Origin: Dysidea avara
Lineage: Eukaryota; Porifera; Demospongiae; Dictyoceratida; Dysideidae
Direction of reading: 5' to 3'
DNA: 64,000 bases
NCBI RefSeq assembly: GCF_963678975.1
Contig: NC_089272.1
Coordinates: 8,662,408 to 8,726,407, forward strand
A program made the translations under genes and the position numbers. The notes beneath the pieces are model-generated. The model was given only the letters and a program-made list of their open reading frames with translations. It was not told the origin of the DNA and ran no database searches. The stretch's first letter is position 1. Each line of letters starts with the position of its first letter. Positions 1-11,954 of the stretch are shown here, in pieces.

Positions 1-283
1 AGATTACTACGTGATATAAATGCTTTACTGCAATATTCACATTGGTAGGGCCTCATCTCTTTAGATTTTTTGGTGAGCATCTTTGCTGTAACATTTAGGG
101 TCAGAGACGTTTGCTCATGTTTCCTAATATGTTGTTGAAAGTTGATCAGTGTAGTGAACACTTCTCCACATTTTCCACACTTGAACACTTGTGGATTAGC
201 ATCACAACATGATGTACTATGCTTCAAATCAATATCTTTACTCAGAAACTCTGTTTGACAATGTCCACAAGTGCACCGAGGAG
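1..283 (-). CDS. PRDM-type C2H2 zinc-finger exon, partial (paralogue of the gene at 48.8-52.1 kb)
   Basis: Reading the minus strand from 283 downward gives an open frame to base 1. It contains a CxxC start (CTCGHC), then a finger of the type FKCGKCGEVFTTL with HIRKH, then a linker and the start of another finger (YQCEYCSKAF) cut by the window edge. The exon start is chosen at an AG at 285-284 that leaves two bases before the first full codon. The exon at 50845 starts in the same way with the same phase. The two exons match over their first ~180 bases, including the phrase [11 protein letters not shown]. Fingers of this type bind DNA in the nucleus. No PR/SET exon is seen upstream on this strand before the repeats begin, so this copy may be a fragment, or its upstream exons may lie beyond the satellites. 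Confidence 0.75.
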
Positions 284-574
284 CTAGTGTGGACACACAT
301 GAATAAGTATGGTAATATGTATGCACTATAAAGGCTTGCATTTCAATGGCTGTCAATGTTATGCTATTTTCAAAAACTAGGATTGCATTTACAGTAACTA
401 GTGTACATATTTGAAAAACCAATTGCATGAGACAAATAGTTTGAAGCTTCATTCAGTTTCATAATATTTAAATGCTGCTTTACCCCACCAAAGCTTCGTT
501 ACCACAGACACTAACAAGTTAACTGGTTGAACAAGTATTGTGACTCCTTGTGGAAGCTGCCATTAATCTATATA
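284..574. other. Non-coding stretch between zinc-finger exon and repeat block
   Basis: AT-rich sequence without a convincing exon. It is probably the intron or 5' flank of the zinc-finger exon to its left. A short TA run at about 571-582 marks the border to the repeat module. Confidence 0.4.
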
Positions 575-878
575 TATATAAGCAGCACCAAATTCACCTG
601 AATTGTCGTTATTAAAATTTTCATCATTAACTTACCATCACAGCCATTTCTTGGCCGCCACCTTGGATTTCACATATTTTTTCACCATAGCCTTTTTGAG
701 GGCCGCACTCTTCTTTTTACAGCTTGGCTGTTTTGGACTAGATTTCACTTCTTTTTGTATTTGTAAGCCAGCTTTGAGGCTTTTTAACCTATGTTTTTTT
801 TCTTTACCACAGGAAGAAGAGAAAGATGAAGCAGATTTTAAATACTTTAACTAATTCTGATTTTATCAATAAACATAC

Positions 879-915
<37 letters not shown>
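575..915 (+). repeat. Repeat module P, copy 1, ending in (TA)n
   Basis: About 310 bases that recur at 2758-3085 (same strand), inverted at 2595-2753 and 6720-7020, and direct at 7030-7190. Landmarks are CACCTGAATTGTCGTTATT, CTTGGCCGCCACCTTGGA and ACAGCTTGGCTGTTTT. A short reading frame in it has the same stretch in every copy but no known domain, and it is broken in the others, so I treat it as non-coding. It ends in a TA microsatellite at 883-912. Confidence 0.7.
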
Positions 916-956
916 CATATATTTATTACATGTCAATTATTCCCTATGGATAACTT

Positions 957-1990
957 TTTTTGCAGCTGATCTCTCTAGTGGGTAACTTGAAATGTAGCTG
1001 AACTCTCTACAGGATGGTTTGCTTGTAGATGAACTCTCTACAGGTGATTTGTTTCTAGCTGATATCTATAGGGTGACTTGTATCTAGCTGATCTCTCCTT
1101 TTTTCTAGCTGATCTCTCTACAGGGTAACTTGAAATGTAGCTGAACTCTCTACAGGGTGGTTTCTTTGTAACTGAACTCTCCACAGGGTGATTTGTTTCT
1201 ATCTAATCTCTCTACAGGGTTGCTTATCTCTCTAAAGGGTGATTTGTTTTTGTCGCTGAACTCTTTACAGGTCACTGGCTTCTAGCTGATCTCTCTACAG
1301 GGTGACTTGTTTGTAGTTGAACTATCTGCAGGGTGATTTGTTCGTAGCTGAACTCTCTACAGGGTGATCCTTCTAGTTGATCTCTCTACATGATGACTTG
1401 TTTGTAGCTGAACTCTCTACAGGGTGATTTGTTTGTAGCTGAACTCTCTACAGGGTGATTTGTTTGTAGCTGAATTCTCTACAGGATGATTTGTTTGCAT
1501 GCAGTTGAACTCTCTACATGATGGTTTCTTTGTAGGTGAACTCTCTACAAGGTGACTTCTTCTAGCTAAACTCTCTTCAGGGTGATTTTTCCGTAGCTGA
1601 ACTCTCTACAGGGTGATTTGTTTGCAGCTGAACTCTTTACATGATAGTTTCTTTTTAGCTGAACTCTCTACAAGGTTACTTCTTCTAGCTGATCCCTCTA
1701 CAGGGTGACTTGTTTGTAACTGAACTCCCTACATGATGGTTTCTTTGTAGCTGAACTCTCTACAAGCTAACTTCTTCTAGCTGATCTTTCTACAGGGTGA
1801 TTTATTAGTAGCTGAATTCTCTACAGGGTGGTTTGTTTGCAGCTGAACTCTCTACATGGTGGTTTCTTTGTAGCTGAACTCTCTACAAGGTGACTTTTTC
1901 TAGCTGAACTATCTACAGGGTGGCTTGCTTGCAGCTGAACTGTCTACAATATCAACTGGTTGCTGCTGAACTCCCTACAGCATAATTAGC
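957..1990 (+). repeat. 31-bp minisatellite, block 1 (forward)
   Basis: Tandem units of about 31 bases. The core AGCTGAACTCTCTACAGG is followed by GTGATTTGTTTGT. Units vary between CTGAAC and CTGATC and between CAGGG, CAAGG and CATGATGG, which makes mixed multi-unit patterns. The block fades out at its 3' end into module M. Confidence 0.92.
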
Positions 1991-1999
1991 ATTGTAACA

Positions 2000-2590
2000 G
2001 AAATCTACAAACTAGCTGAATGCTCTATTAGGGTGACTGTTCTATTAGAGTATTTCGATGGCTTTGGAATCTTAGCTCAGTGGTTTGTAATCTGATTGCT
2101 CTGTACTACTGCAAGGACTTTCTACGATGAGTATTCCAGCTACATACCAATTTTCAGCTCACTGCTCTAAGTAATTTGCCTGGTAGGCATAAAAATTATT
2201 GGTACTTTTATTCACGAATCTCAATCGTGCAATTGTTACACACCTTCGGTTTCGCATCATATCTCCATGATCTTTATTTCGATAGCTTTCAAAACACCTA
2301 AAGGCACTCCTACTATGGTTGATCTATCTACAAAACAATTTTCATCTCATTCCATGAAGCGGTTTGCCCTGTAGGCGTGACAACAAATTGATCTTGTTTT
2401 ATGCAAATAATTGGTCATAAATCCTTAACTGTTCATCAAATTTGCACCAAATTTGATACTAGGATTCACCTTTGGACTCCCTATCTGTGTGCCAAATTTC
2501 AAGGCAATCGAAGTACGTGTTTGTGTTTTATAGCAATGTTTGCAAGTGTGCGAAAAGACGTATTGTGTGTTTTGATATATATATATATAT
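2000..2590 (+). repeat. Repeat module M, copy 1
   Basis: Follows satellite block 1 and recurs inverted at 3085-3925 and direct at 11955-12780. It opens with the dispersed motif (TCTATTAGGGTGACTGTTC, then TATTAGAGTATTTCGAT), continues with CTGTACTACTGCAAGGAC and GCGGTTTGCCCTGTAGGCG, and ends in a TA run. It is shorter than the other two copies at its 3' end. No coding potential is seen. Confidence 0.7.
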
Positions 2591-2594
2591 ATCT

Positions 2595-3085
2595 AATCAA
2601 AAACAGCCAAGCTGTAAAAAACGGTGCGGCCCCCAAAAAGGCCATGGTGAAAAAAGATGTGAAATCCAAGGTGGCGGCCAAGAAATGGCTGTGATGGTAG
2701 GTTAATGGTTAAATTTTAATAACGACAATTCAGGTGAATTTGGTGCAAAGACCAAGTGGCACAAAATTCACCTGAATTGTCGTTATTAAAATGTAGCCAT
2801 TAACCTACCATCACAGCCATTTCTTGGCCGCCACCTTGGATTTCACATCTTTTTTCACCATGGCCTTTTGGGGGCCGCACCTTTTTTTTACAGCTTGGCT
2901 GTTTTTGATTAGATATCACTTCTTTTTGTATTTGTATACTGCAAAGCCGGCCTATGGCTGGCTTTGAGGCTTTTTTAACCCATGTGTTTTTTTCTTTACC
3001 ACAGAAAGAAGTAAAGAACTTAAAGAAGATTTGTAATACTTCAATTATTTTTGATTTTATTAGTAATTATACAAATTATATACAT
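2595..3085. repeat. Inverted pair of module P (hairpin arms 2595-2753 and 2758-2920)
   Basis: Two P modules stand head to head around a few unpaired bases near 2740-2760. The left arm reads AAGGTGGCGGCCAAGAAATG and the right arm reads the complement, CATTTCTTGGCCGCCACCTT. The right copy continues to 3085 as in copy 1. The arms are about 150 bases and nearly identical, so single strands should fold into a strong stem. Confidence 0.8.
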
Positions 3086-3925
3086 ATCAAGACACACGGT
3101 AGTGTGTCGTGCGGCCCAAGAAGCCGGCGCGCAACCCCGTGAGTATATTGACAGGAAGAAAGAAAACGCAATTTTCGCACCTCCGTAGCTCTGTGCTGCC
3201 TTGATGAAACAAGACAATTTTTGCTGTGTACATTCCCTCCAACTTCAGTACTCCACACTCCAAATTTTAGCGAAATCGCTTAAGGCATTCCTGAGATATG
3301 CGACTTCAAAAATTGGCTTAGTTTCTTCGTTTTTTTTTTTTTTCTTCTTATTTTTCTTCCTCTTTTCGCACACTTACAAAAACTGCTATAAAACGCAAAC
3401 GCGTTATCCGATTGCCTTGAAATTTGGCACACAGAAGGGGAGTATACAGGCGCATCTCTGTACCAACTTTGGCTGGAATACCATAAACAGGCAAAGAGTT
3501 ATGAGCGATTATGCACGAAAAATAACACCAATATGTTGTCACGCCTACAGGGTAAACCGCGTATGGGAAGAAGCTGAAAATCGGTGGGTGAATAGGTTAA
3601 CTATTGAACCTCAAACCTTTTGTGGTTTGAAAGAAATCGAGCTAAAAACCAGGAAGATACAGCGAAAACATCAACAGTGTGTAACAATTACGCAATCAAG
3701 ATTAGCTAATTTTTATTATTATTATTATTATTATGCTTGCCGCGCCTACCAGATAAACCACTTGGGGTAATGCTTTGAAAATCGCTGTACAGATGGAGTT
3801 ATCATCTTAGAAAGGCTCTTCAATGGTGTAGAAAAATCAGACTTAAAGCCACGGAGTTATAACACGAAATCCAACTTGGTATAGCAAGTGCGAGATCGAG
3901 ATACTCTAATAGAGCAGTCATCCTA
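3085..3925 (-). repeat. Repeat module M, copy 2 (inverted, full length)
   Basis: Reverse complement of 11955-12780. The outer end carries CACACGGTAGTGTG and GTGCGGCCCAAGAAGCCG, and the inner end carries the dispersed motif at 3893-3927, which leads into inverted satellite block 2. A run of T at 3331-3343 and an ATT microsatellite at about 3715-3733 lie inside. The long reading frame across it (3201-3770) is low-complexity and not conserved in the other copies. Confidence 0.78.
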
Positions 3926-3944
3926 ATAGAGCAGTCACCCTGAA

Positions 3945-6440
3945 CAGAATTCAAGAGATCAGTTAGAAATAAGTAACCTGTATAGAGATCAGCTACAAAC
4001 AAATCACCCTGTAGAGAGTTCAGCTACAAACAATTCACCCTGTTCAGACATCAGTTAGAAGAAGTTTTCTTGTAGAGAGTTCAGTTACAAACAAATCACC
4101 CTGTTGAAAGATCAGCTAGAAGATGTCACCTTATAGATAGTTCAGTTACAAAGAAACCACCATGTAGAGAATTCAGCTACAAACTAGTGACCCTGTAGAT
4201 ACATCAGCTAGAAGAAGTTACCTTGTAGAGAGTTCAGCTACAAAGAAACCATTCTGTAAAGAGCTCAGCTGCAAACAAATCACCTATACAGAATTCAGCT
4301 ACAAACAAATCACCCTGTAGAGAGATTAGCTAGAAGAAGTTACCTTATAGGGAGTTCAGCTATGAACAGATCACCCTGTAGAGAGTTCAGCTACAAACAA
4401 ATCACCCTGTAGAGAGTTCAGCTACAAACAAATCACCTGTAGAGAGTTCAGTTACAAAGAAACCACCATGTAGAGAGTTCAGCTGCAAAAAAAATCAATC
4501 ACTCTGTTGAGAGTTCAACTAGAAGAAGTCACCTTGTAGAGAGTTAAGCTGCAAATAAATCACCCTGTAGAGAATTCAGCTACAAACAAATCACCCTGTA
4601 GAAAGATCAGCTAGAAGAAGTTACCTTGTAGAGAGTTCAGCTACAAAGAAACCACCATGTAGAGAGTTCAGCTGCAAACAAATCACCTGTAGAGAGTTCA
4701 GCTAGAAACAAGTCACCCTGTAGAGAGATCAGCTAAAAACAAGTCACCCTGTAGAGAGTTCAGCTAGAAGAAGTCACATTGTAGAGAGTTCAGCTACAAA
4801 GAAACTACCACGTAGAGAGTTCAGCTGCAAACAAATCATCCTGTAGAGAGTTCAGCTAGAAGAAGTCACCTTTTAGAGAGTTCAGCTACAAAGCAACCAC
4901 CATGTAAAGAGTTCAGCTGCAAAAAACTCAATCACCTTGTAGAAAGATCGGCTAGAAGAAGTTACCTTGTAGAGAGTTCAGCTACAAAGAAACCACCATG
5001 TAGAGAGTTCAGCTGCAAACAAATCACCTATAGAGAGTTCAGCTAGAAACAAGTCACCCTGTAGAGAGTTCAGCTAGAAGAAGTCACATTGTAGAGAGTT
5101 CAGCTACAATGAAACTCCCATGTAGAGAGTTCAGCTGCAAACAAATCACCCTGTAGAGAACTCAGCTACAAACAAATACGCAGTGTAAAAAGATCAGCTA
5201 GAAGAAGTTACCTTGTAGAGAGTTCAGCTACAATGAAACCACCATGTAGAGAGTTCAGCTACAAACAAATCACCTGTAGAGAGTTCAGCTAGAAACAAGT
5301 CACCCTGTAGAGAGATCAGCTAGAAACAAGTCACCTTGTAGAGAGTTCAGCTAGAAGAAGTCACGTTGTAGAGAGTTCAGCTACAAAGAAACCACCATTT
5401 AGAGAGTTCAGCTGCAAACAAATCACCCAGTAGAAAGTTCAGCTATGAACAGATCACCCTGTTGAGAGTTCAGTTAGAAACAAGGAATCCTGTAGAGAGA
5501 TCACATAGAAGTATCACCTTGTAGAGAGTTCAGCTACAAACAAATCACCCTGTAGAGAGATCAGCTAGAAGAAGTCACCTTGTAGAGAGTTCAGCTATAA
5601 AGAAACCACCATGTAGAGAATTCAGCTGCAAACAAACACCCTGTAGAGAACTCAGCTACAAATAAATCTCCCTGTAGAAAGATCAGCTGGAAGAAGTTAC
5701 CTTGTAGGGATTTCAGCTACAAACAAATCACCCTGTAGAGAGTTCAGCTACAAAGAAACCATTCTGTAAAGAGCTCAGCTGCAAACAAATCACTTGTACA
5801 GAATTCAGCTACAAACAAATCACCCTGTAGAGAGATCAGCTAGAAGAAATTACCTTGTAGATAGTCCAGCTACAAACAAATCACCCTGTAGAAAGATCAG
5901 TTAGAAGAAGTTACCTTGGAGAAAGTTCAGCTACAAAGAAACCATTTTGTAAAGAGCTCAGCTGCAAACAAATCACCTGTACAGAATTCAACTACGAACA
6001 AATCACCCTGTAGAGAGATCAGTTATAAGAAGTTACCTTGTAGATAGTTCAGCTACAAACAAATCTCCCTGTAGAGAGATCAGCTAGAAGAAATTACCTT
6101 GTAGAGAGTTCAGCTACAAAGAAACCACCATGTAGAGAGTTCAGCTGCAAAGAAATCACCCTGTAGAAAATTCTGCCAGAAACAAATTGCCCTGTAGAAA
6201 GATCAGTTAGAAGAAGTTACCTTTTAGAGAGTTCAGCTACAAAGAAACCATTCTGTAAAGAGCTCAGCTGCAAACAAATCACCTATACAGATTTCAGCTA
6301 TAAACACATCACCCTGTAGAGAGATCAGCTAGAAGAAGTTACCTTGTAGATCGTTCAGCTACAAACAATTCACCCTGTAGAGAGAGCAATTAGAAGAAGT
6401 CACCTTGTAGAGTGTTCAGTTACAAAGAAACCACCATGGA
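3945..6440 (-). repeat. 31-bp minisatellite, block 2 (inverted)
   Basis: Roughly 80 units of the same 31-base repeat in reverse orientation (TGTAGAGAGTTCAGCT followed by ACAAACAAATCACC). Multi-unit variants with GAAGAAGTTACC and AAGAAACCACCATG recur in order, which points to duplications of several units at a time. Confidence 0.93.
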
Positions 6441-6457
6441 GATTTCTGTAATCAATA

Positions 6458-6701
6458 TATGTGACCGGATTTGCGAAAAGGGGTCTTCCACACACATCCA
6501 ATTCCGTAACCGTTGGAGACCATAACTCAGTGTTCAAGTAACATATTAACCTAAAAATTTCACCACGTATTCAGCTATAGTGGTGCTCACCACTGTCCAA
6601 AATTCAAGGCAATAGCTCTTTCCAATCTGAAGTTATCAATTGTCAAAGTTGGCAAATTGGATGTGTGTGGAAGACCCCTTTTCGCAAATCCGGTCACATA
6701 T
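6458..6701. mobile_element. MITE with TATGTGACCGGATTT ends, best-preserved copy
   Basis: About 244 bases with terminal inverted repeats of some 45 bases. The left end begins TATGTGACCGGATTTGCG and the right end finishes CGCAAATCCGGTCACATA. It sits between satellite block 2 and module P. Related, more decayed copies are at 36154-36406, 40266-40512, 42303-42530 and 47386-47637. No coding region, so it is non-autonomous. The superfamily is unknown. Confidence 0.75.
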
Positions 6702-6719
6702 GTATTATACAGTATATAT

Positions 6720-7195
6720 AATTTGTACATTTACTGATAAAATATTTAAAGTACATCTACTTAATCTTTTCTTCTTCCTGTAGTAAAGAAAAAAACATAG
6801 GTTAAAAAAGTCCCAAAGCTGGCCATAGGCCGGCTTTGGGGTATACAAATACAAAAAGAAATGAAATCTAATCCAAAACAGCCAAGCTGCAAAAAAAGTG
6901 TGCGGCCCTCAGAAAGGCTATGGTGAAAAAAGATGTGAAATCCAAGGTGGCGGCCAAGAAATGGCTGTGATGGTAGGTTAATGGTAAAAATTTTAATAAT
7001 GACAATTTAGGTAAATTTTGCGAAGCGGCACAAAAATTCACCTGAATTGCCGTTATTAAAATTTTTACCATTAACCTACCATCACAGCCATTTCTTGGCC
7101 GCCACCTTGGATTTCACATGTTTTTTCACCATAGCCTTTCTGAGGGCCGCACACTTTTTTTACAGCTTGGCTGTTTTGGATTAGATATTTATTAC
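6720..7195. repeat. Second inverted pair of module P
   Basis: An inverted P copy (6720-7020) and a direct P copy (7030-7190) face each other around a short spacer near 7015-7030, as at 2595-3085. The direct copy is truncated after CTTGGCTGTTTTGGATTAGA and runs straight into satellite block 3. Confidence 0.78.
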
Positions 7196-7204
7196 ATGCC
7201 CATT

Positions 7205-10200
7205 ATTCCCCACAGGATATTTTTTTGCAGCTGATCTCTCTACTGGGTGACTTGAAATGTAGCTGAACTATATACAGGATGGTTTCTTTGTAGCTGAACT
7301 CTCTACAAGGTGACCTCTTCTAGCTGGTCTCTCTACAGGGTGATTTGTTTGCAGCTAAACTCTCTACATGGTGGTTTCTTTGTAGCTGAACTCTCTACAT
7401 GATGGTTTCTTTGTAGCTGAACTCTCTATAAGGTGACTTCGTCTAGCTGAACTCTCCACAGGGTGATTTTTTTGTAGCTAAACTCTCTACAGGGTGATTT
7501 GTTTGCAGCTGAACTCTCTACATGATGGTTTCTTTGTAGCTGAACTCTCTACAAGGTGACTTTGTCCAGCTGATCTCTCTACGGGTTGATTTGTTTCTAG
7601 CTGAACTCTCTACAGGTGATTTGTTTGCAGCTAAACTCTCTACATGGTGGTTTCTTTGTAGCTGAACTCCCTACATGATGGTTTCTTTGTAGCTGAACTC
7701 TCTACAAGGTAACTTCTTCTCTACAGGTTGATTTGTTGTAGTTGAATTCTCTACAAGGTGGTTTGTTTGAGGCTGAACTCTCTACATGGCGGTTTCTTTG
7801 TAACTGAACACTCTCCAAGGTGACTTCTTCTAGCTGATCTTTCTACAGGGTGAATTGTTTGTAGCTGAACTCTATACAGAGTGATTTGTTTGCAGCTGAA
7901 CTCTCTACATGATGGTTTCTTTGTAACTGAACACTCTCCAAGGTGACTTCTTCTAGCTGATCTTTCTACAGGGTGAATTGTTTGTAGCTGAACTATCTAC
8001 AAGGTAACTTCTTCTAGCTGATCTCTCTACAGGGTGATTTATTTTTAACTGAACTCTCTACATGATGGTTTCTTTGTAGCTGAACTCTCTACAAGGTGAC
8101 TTCTTCTAGCTGATCCCTCTACAGGGGGATTTATTTGTAGTTGAACTCTCTACAAGTGATTTATTTGCAGCTGAACTCTTTATGTGGTGGTTTCTTTTTA
8201 GCTGAACTCTCTACAAGGTGACTTCTTCTAGCTGATCTTTCTACTGGGTGATTTGTTTACAGCTGAACTCTCTACATGGTGGTTTCTTTATTGCTGAACT
8301 CTCTACAAGGTGAATTCTTTTACCTGATCTCTCTACAGGGTAATTTGTTTGTAACTGAACTCTGTACAAGGTGCGTTTTTGTGGGTGATCTCACTGCAGG
8401 TTGATTTGTTTGTAGCTGAAATCACTAAAGGGTGATTTGTTTGCAGCTGAACTCCTTGCATCGTGTCTAGTTTCTAGCTGATCTCTCTACAGGGTGATTT
8501 GTTTGTAGCTGATCTCTCTACAAGTTGATTTGTGTGTAGCTGATCTCTCTGCAGGTTGATTAATTTGTAGCCGATCTCTCTACAGTGTAATTTGTTTGTA
8601 GCTGAACTGTCTATAAGGTGATTTGTTTGTAGCTGATCTCTCTGCAGGTTGATTTGTTTTAACTGAACTCTCTACAGGGTGATTTACTTGTAGCTGAACT
8701 CCTTACATTGTGTCTAGTTTCTAGCTGATCTCTCTACAGGGTGATTTGTTCGTAGCTGATCTCTCTACAAGTTGATTTGTGTGTAGCTGATCTTTCTACA
8801 GGTTGATTTGTTTGTAGCCGATCTCTCTATAGGGTAATTTGTTTGTAGCTGAACTCTGTACAAGGTGCTTTTTTGTAGGTGATCTCACTGCAGGTTGATT
8901 TGTTTGTAGCTGAACTCACTAAAGGGTGATTTGCTAGTAGCTGAACTGCTTAAATTGTGTCTAGTTTCTAGCTGATCTCTCTACAGGGTGATTTGTGTGT
9001 AGCTAATCTCTCTACAAGTTGATTTGAGTGTAGCTGATCTCTCTGCAGGTTGATTAATTTGTAGCCGATCTCTCTACAGGGTAATTTGTTTGTAGCTGAA
9101 CTGTCAATAAGGTGATTTGTTTGTAGCTGATCTCTCTGCAGGTTGATTTGTTTTAGCTGAACTCTCTACAGGCTGATTTACTTGTAGCTGAACTCCTTAC
9201 ATTGTGTCTAGTTTCTAGCTGATCTCTCTACAGGTTGATTTGTTTGTAGCCGATCTCACTACAGGGTAATTTGTTTGTAGCTGAACTCTCTATAAGGTGA
9301 TTTGTTTGCAGCTGAACTCTCTACATGGTGGTTTCTTTATTGTTGAACTCTCTACAGGGTGTTTTGCTTGTAACTGAACTCTCTGCAGGGTGATTTGTTT
9401 CTAGCTTATCTCTCTACAGGTTGATTTGTGTGTAACTGGTCTCTGTACAAGCTGATTTTTTTGTATCTGATCTCTCTGCAGGTTGATTTGTTTGTAGCTG
9501 ATCTCTCTACAAGTTGATTTGTTTGTTGCTGATCACTCTAAAAGTTGATTTGTTTGTAGCTAAACTCTCTGCAAAATGTTTTGTGTGTAGCTGACCTCTC
9601 TTCAGGGTGATTTGTTTCTAGCTGATTGCTCTACAGGTTGATTTGTTTGTAGATGAACTCTCTACAGGGTAATTTGCTTGTAGCTGAACTCCTTACATTG
9701 TGTCTAGTTTGTAGCTGATCTCTCTACAGGGTGATTTGTTTGTAACTGATCTCTATACAAGTTGATTAGTGTGTAGCTAATCTCTCTGCAGGGTGATTTG
9801 TTTGTAGCCGATCTCTCTACAAGGTAATTTGTTTGTAGCTGAACTATCTATAAGGTGATTTGTTTGTAGCTGATCTCTCTGCAGGGTGATTTGTTTCTAG
9901 CTTATCTCTCTACAGGTTGATTTGTGTGTAACTGATCTCTCTACAAGCTGATTTGTTTGTAGCTGATCTCTCTGCAGGTTGATTTGTTTCTAGATGATCT
10001 CTCTACAGGTTGATTTGTTTGTTGCTGATCGCTCTAAAGGTTGATTTGTTTTAGCTGAACTCTCTACAGGGTGATTTGTTTCTAGCTTATCTCTCTACAG
10101 GTTGATTTGTGTGTAACTGATCTCTCTACAAGCTGATTTGTTTGTAGCTGATCTCTCTGCAGGTTGATTTGTTTCTAGATGATCTCTCTACATGTTGATT

Positions 10201-11950
10201 TGTTTGTTGCTGATCGCTCTAAAGGTTAATTTGTTTGTAGCTGAACTCTCTGCAAAGTGTTTTGTTTGTAGTTGATCTCTCTACAAAATGATTTTTTGTA
10301 GCTGACCTCTCTTCAGGGTGATTTGTTTCTAGTTGATATCTCTACAGGGTGATTTTTTGTAGCTGACCTCTCTTCAGGGTGATTTGTTTCTAGCTGATCG
10401 CTCTACAGGTTGGTTTGTTTGTAGCTGAACTCTCAACAGGGTGATTTGCTTGTAGCTGAACTCCTTACATTGTGTCTAGTTTCTAGCTGATCTCTCTACA
10501 GGGTGATTTGTTTGTAGCTGATCTCTCTACAAGTTGATTTGTGTGTAGCTGATCTCTCTGCAGGTTGATTTGTTTTAGCTGAACTCTCTACAGGGTGATT
10601 TGCTTGTAGCTGAACTCCTTACATTGTGTCTAGTTTCTAGCTGATCTCTCTACAGGGTAATTTGTTTTAGCTGAACTCTCTACAGGGTGATTGCTTGTAG
10701 CTGAACTCCTTACATTGTGTCTAGTTTCTAGCTGATGTCTCTACATGCAGGGTGATTTTTTTAGAGCTGATCTCTACACAAGTTGATTTGTGTGTAGCTG
10801 ATCTCTCTGCAGGTTGATTTGTTTGTAGCTGATCTCTCTACAGGGTAATTTGTTTGTAGCTGAACTCTCTATAAGGTGATTTGTTTGTAGCTGATCTCTC
10901 TGCAGGTTGATTTGTTTTAGCTGAACTCTCTACAGGGTGATTGCTTGTAGCTGAACTCCTTACATTGTGTCTAGTTTCTAGCTGATGTCTCTACATGCAG
11001 GGTGATTTTTTTAGAGCTGATCTCTACACAAGTTGATTTGTGTGTAGCTGATCTCTCTGCAGGTTGATTTGTTTGTAGCCGATCTCTCTACAGGGTAATT
11101 TGTTTGTAGCTGAACTCTCTATAAGGTGATTTGTTTGTAGCTGATCTCTCTGCAGGTTGATTTGTTTTAGCTGAACTCTCTACAGGGTGATTGCTTGTAG
11201 CTGAACTCCTTACATTGTGTCTAGTTTCTAGCTGATGTCTCTACATGCAGGGTGATTTTTTTAGAGCTGATCTCTCTACAAGTTGATTTGTGTGTAGCTG
11301 ATCTGTCTGCAGGTTGATTTGTTTGTAGCCGATCTCTCTACAGGGTAATTTGTTTGTAGCTGAACTCTCTATAAGGTGATTTGTTTGTAGCTGATCTCTC
11401 TGCAGGTTGATTTGTTTTAACTGAACTCTCTACAGGGTGATTGCTTGTAGCTGAACTCCTTACATTGTGTCTAGTTTCTAGTTGATGTCTCTACAGGGTG
11501 ATGTTTTGTAGCTGAACTCTCTACAGGGTGATTTGTTTCTAGCTTATCTCTCTACAGGTAGATTTGTGTTGATTTGATTGCTCTAAAGGTTGATTTGTTG
11601 TAGCTGAGCACTCTGCAAAGTGTTTTATTTGTAGCTGATCTCTCTACAGGGTAATTTGTTTGTAGCTGAACTCTCTCCACAGTGACTTGTGCGTAGCTGA
11701 ATTCTGTGTAGCTGAATTCTCTAGAGAGTGACTTAATTGTAGCTGAATTCTCTACAGGGTGCATGACTTGTTTATAGCTGAACTTTCTTCAGTGTGACTT
11801 GTAATGTTCTGAATCTCTATAGTGATATATTTGCTTAACTCTCCTCATGGTGACTTGCTTCTTGCTGAACTGTTTATAAGATTAACTGTTTGCAGCTAAA
11901 CTCCCTACAGAATAACTTGTGATGTAATAAAGTTCTATAATCGAGTAAAG
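7205..11950 (+). repeat. 31-bp minisatellite, block 3 (forward, largest)
   Basis: About 150 units of the 31-base repeat. From roughly 8400 on, a higher-order pattern appears with CTCCTTACATTGTGTCTAG as marker. Between 10690 and 11500 this marker recurs every ~247-250 bases, equal to eight basic units, with long identical stretches, which indicates recent duplication. The 3' end (11650-11950) is more divergent and merges into module M. Confidence 0.93.
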
Positions 11951-11954
11951 AAAT

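Noticed and set aside
603-854. 83-codon frame in module P
   Set aside because: The same segment in other P copies is frameshifted or inverted. No domain.
3201-3770. 189-codon plus-strand frame
   Set aside because: It lies in module M, contains poly-F and poly-Y from T and ATT runs, and is not kept in the other M copies.
957-11950. Regular repeats that could be mistaken for a CRISPR array
   Set aside because: Units are contiguous 31-bp repeats without unique spacers, in an intron-containing animal genome.
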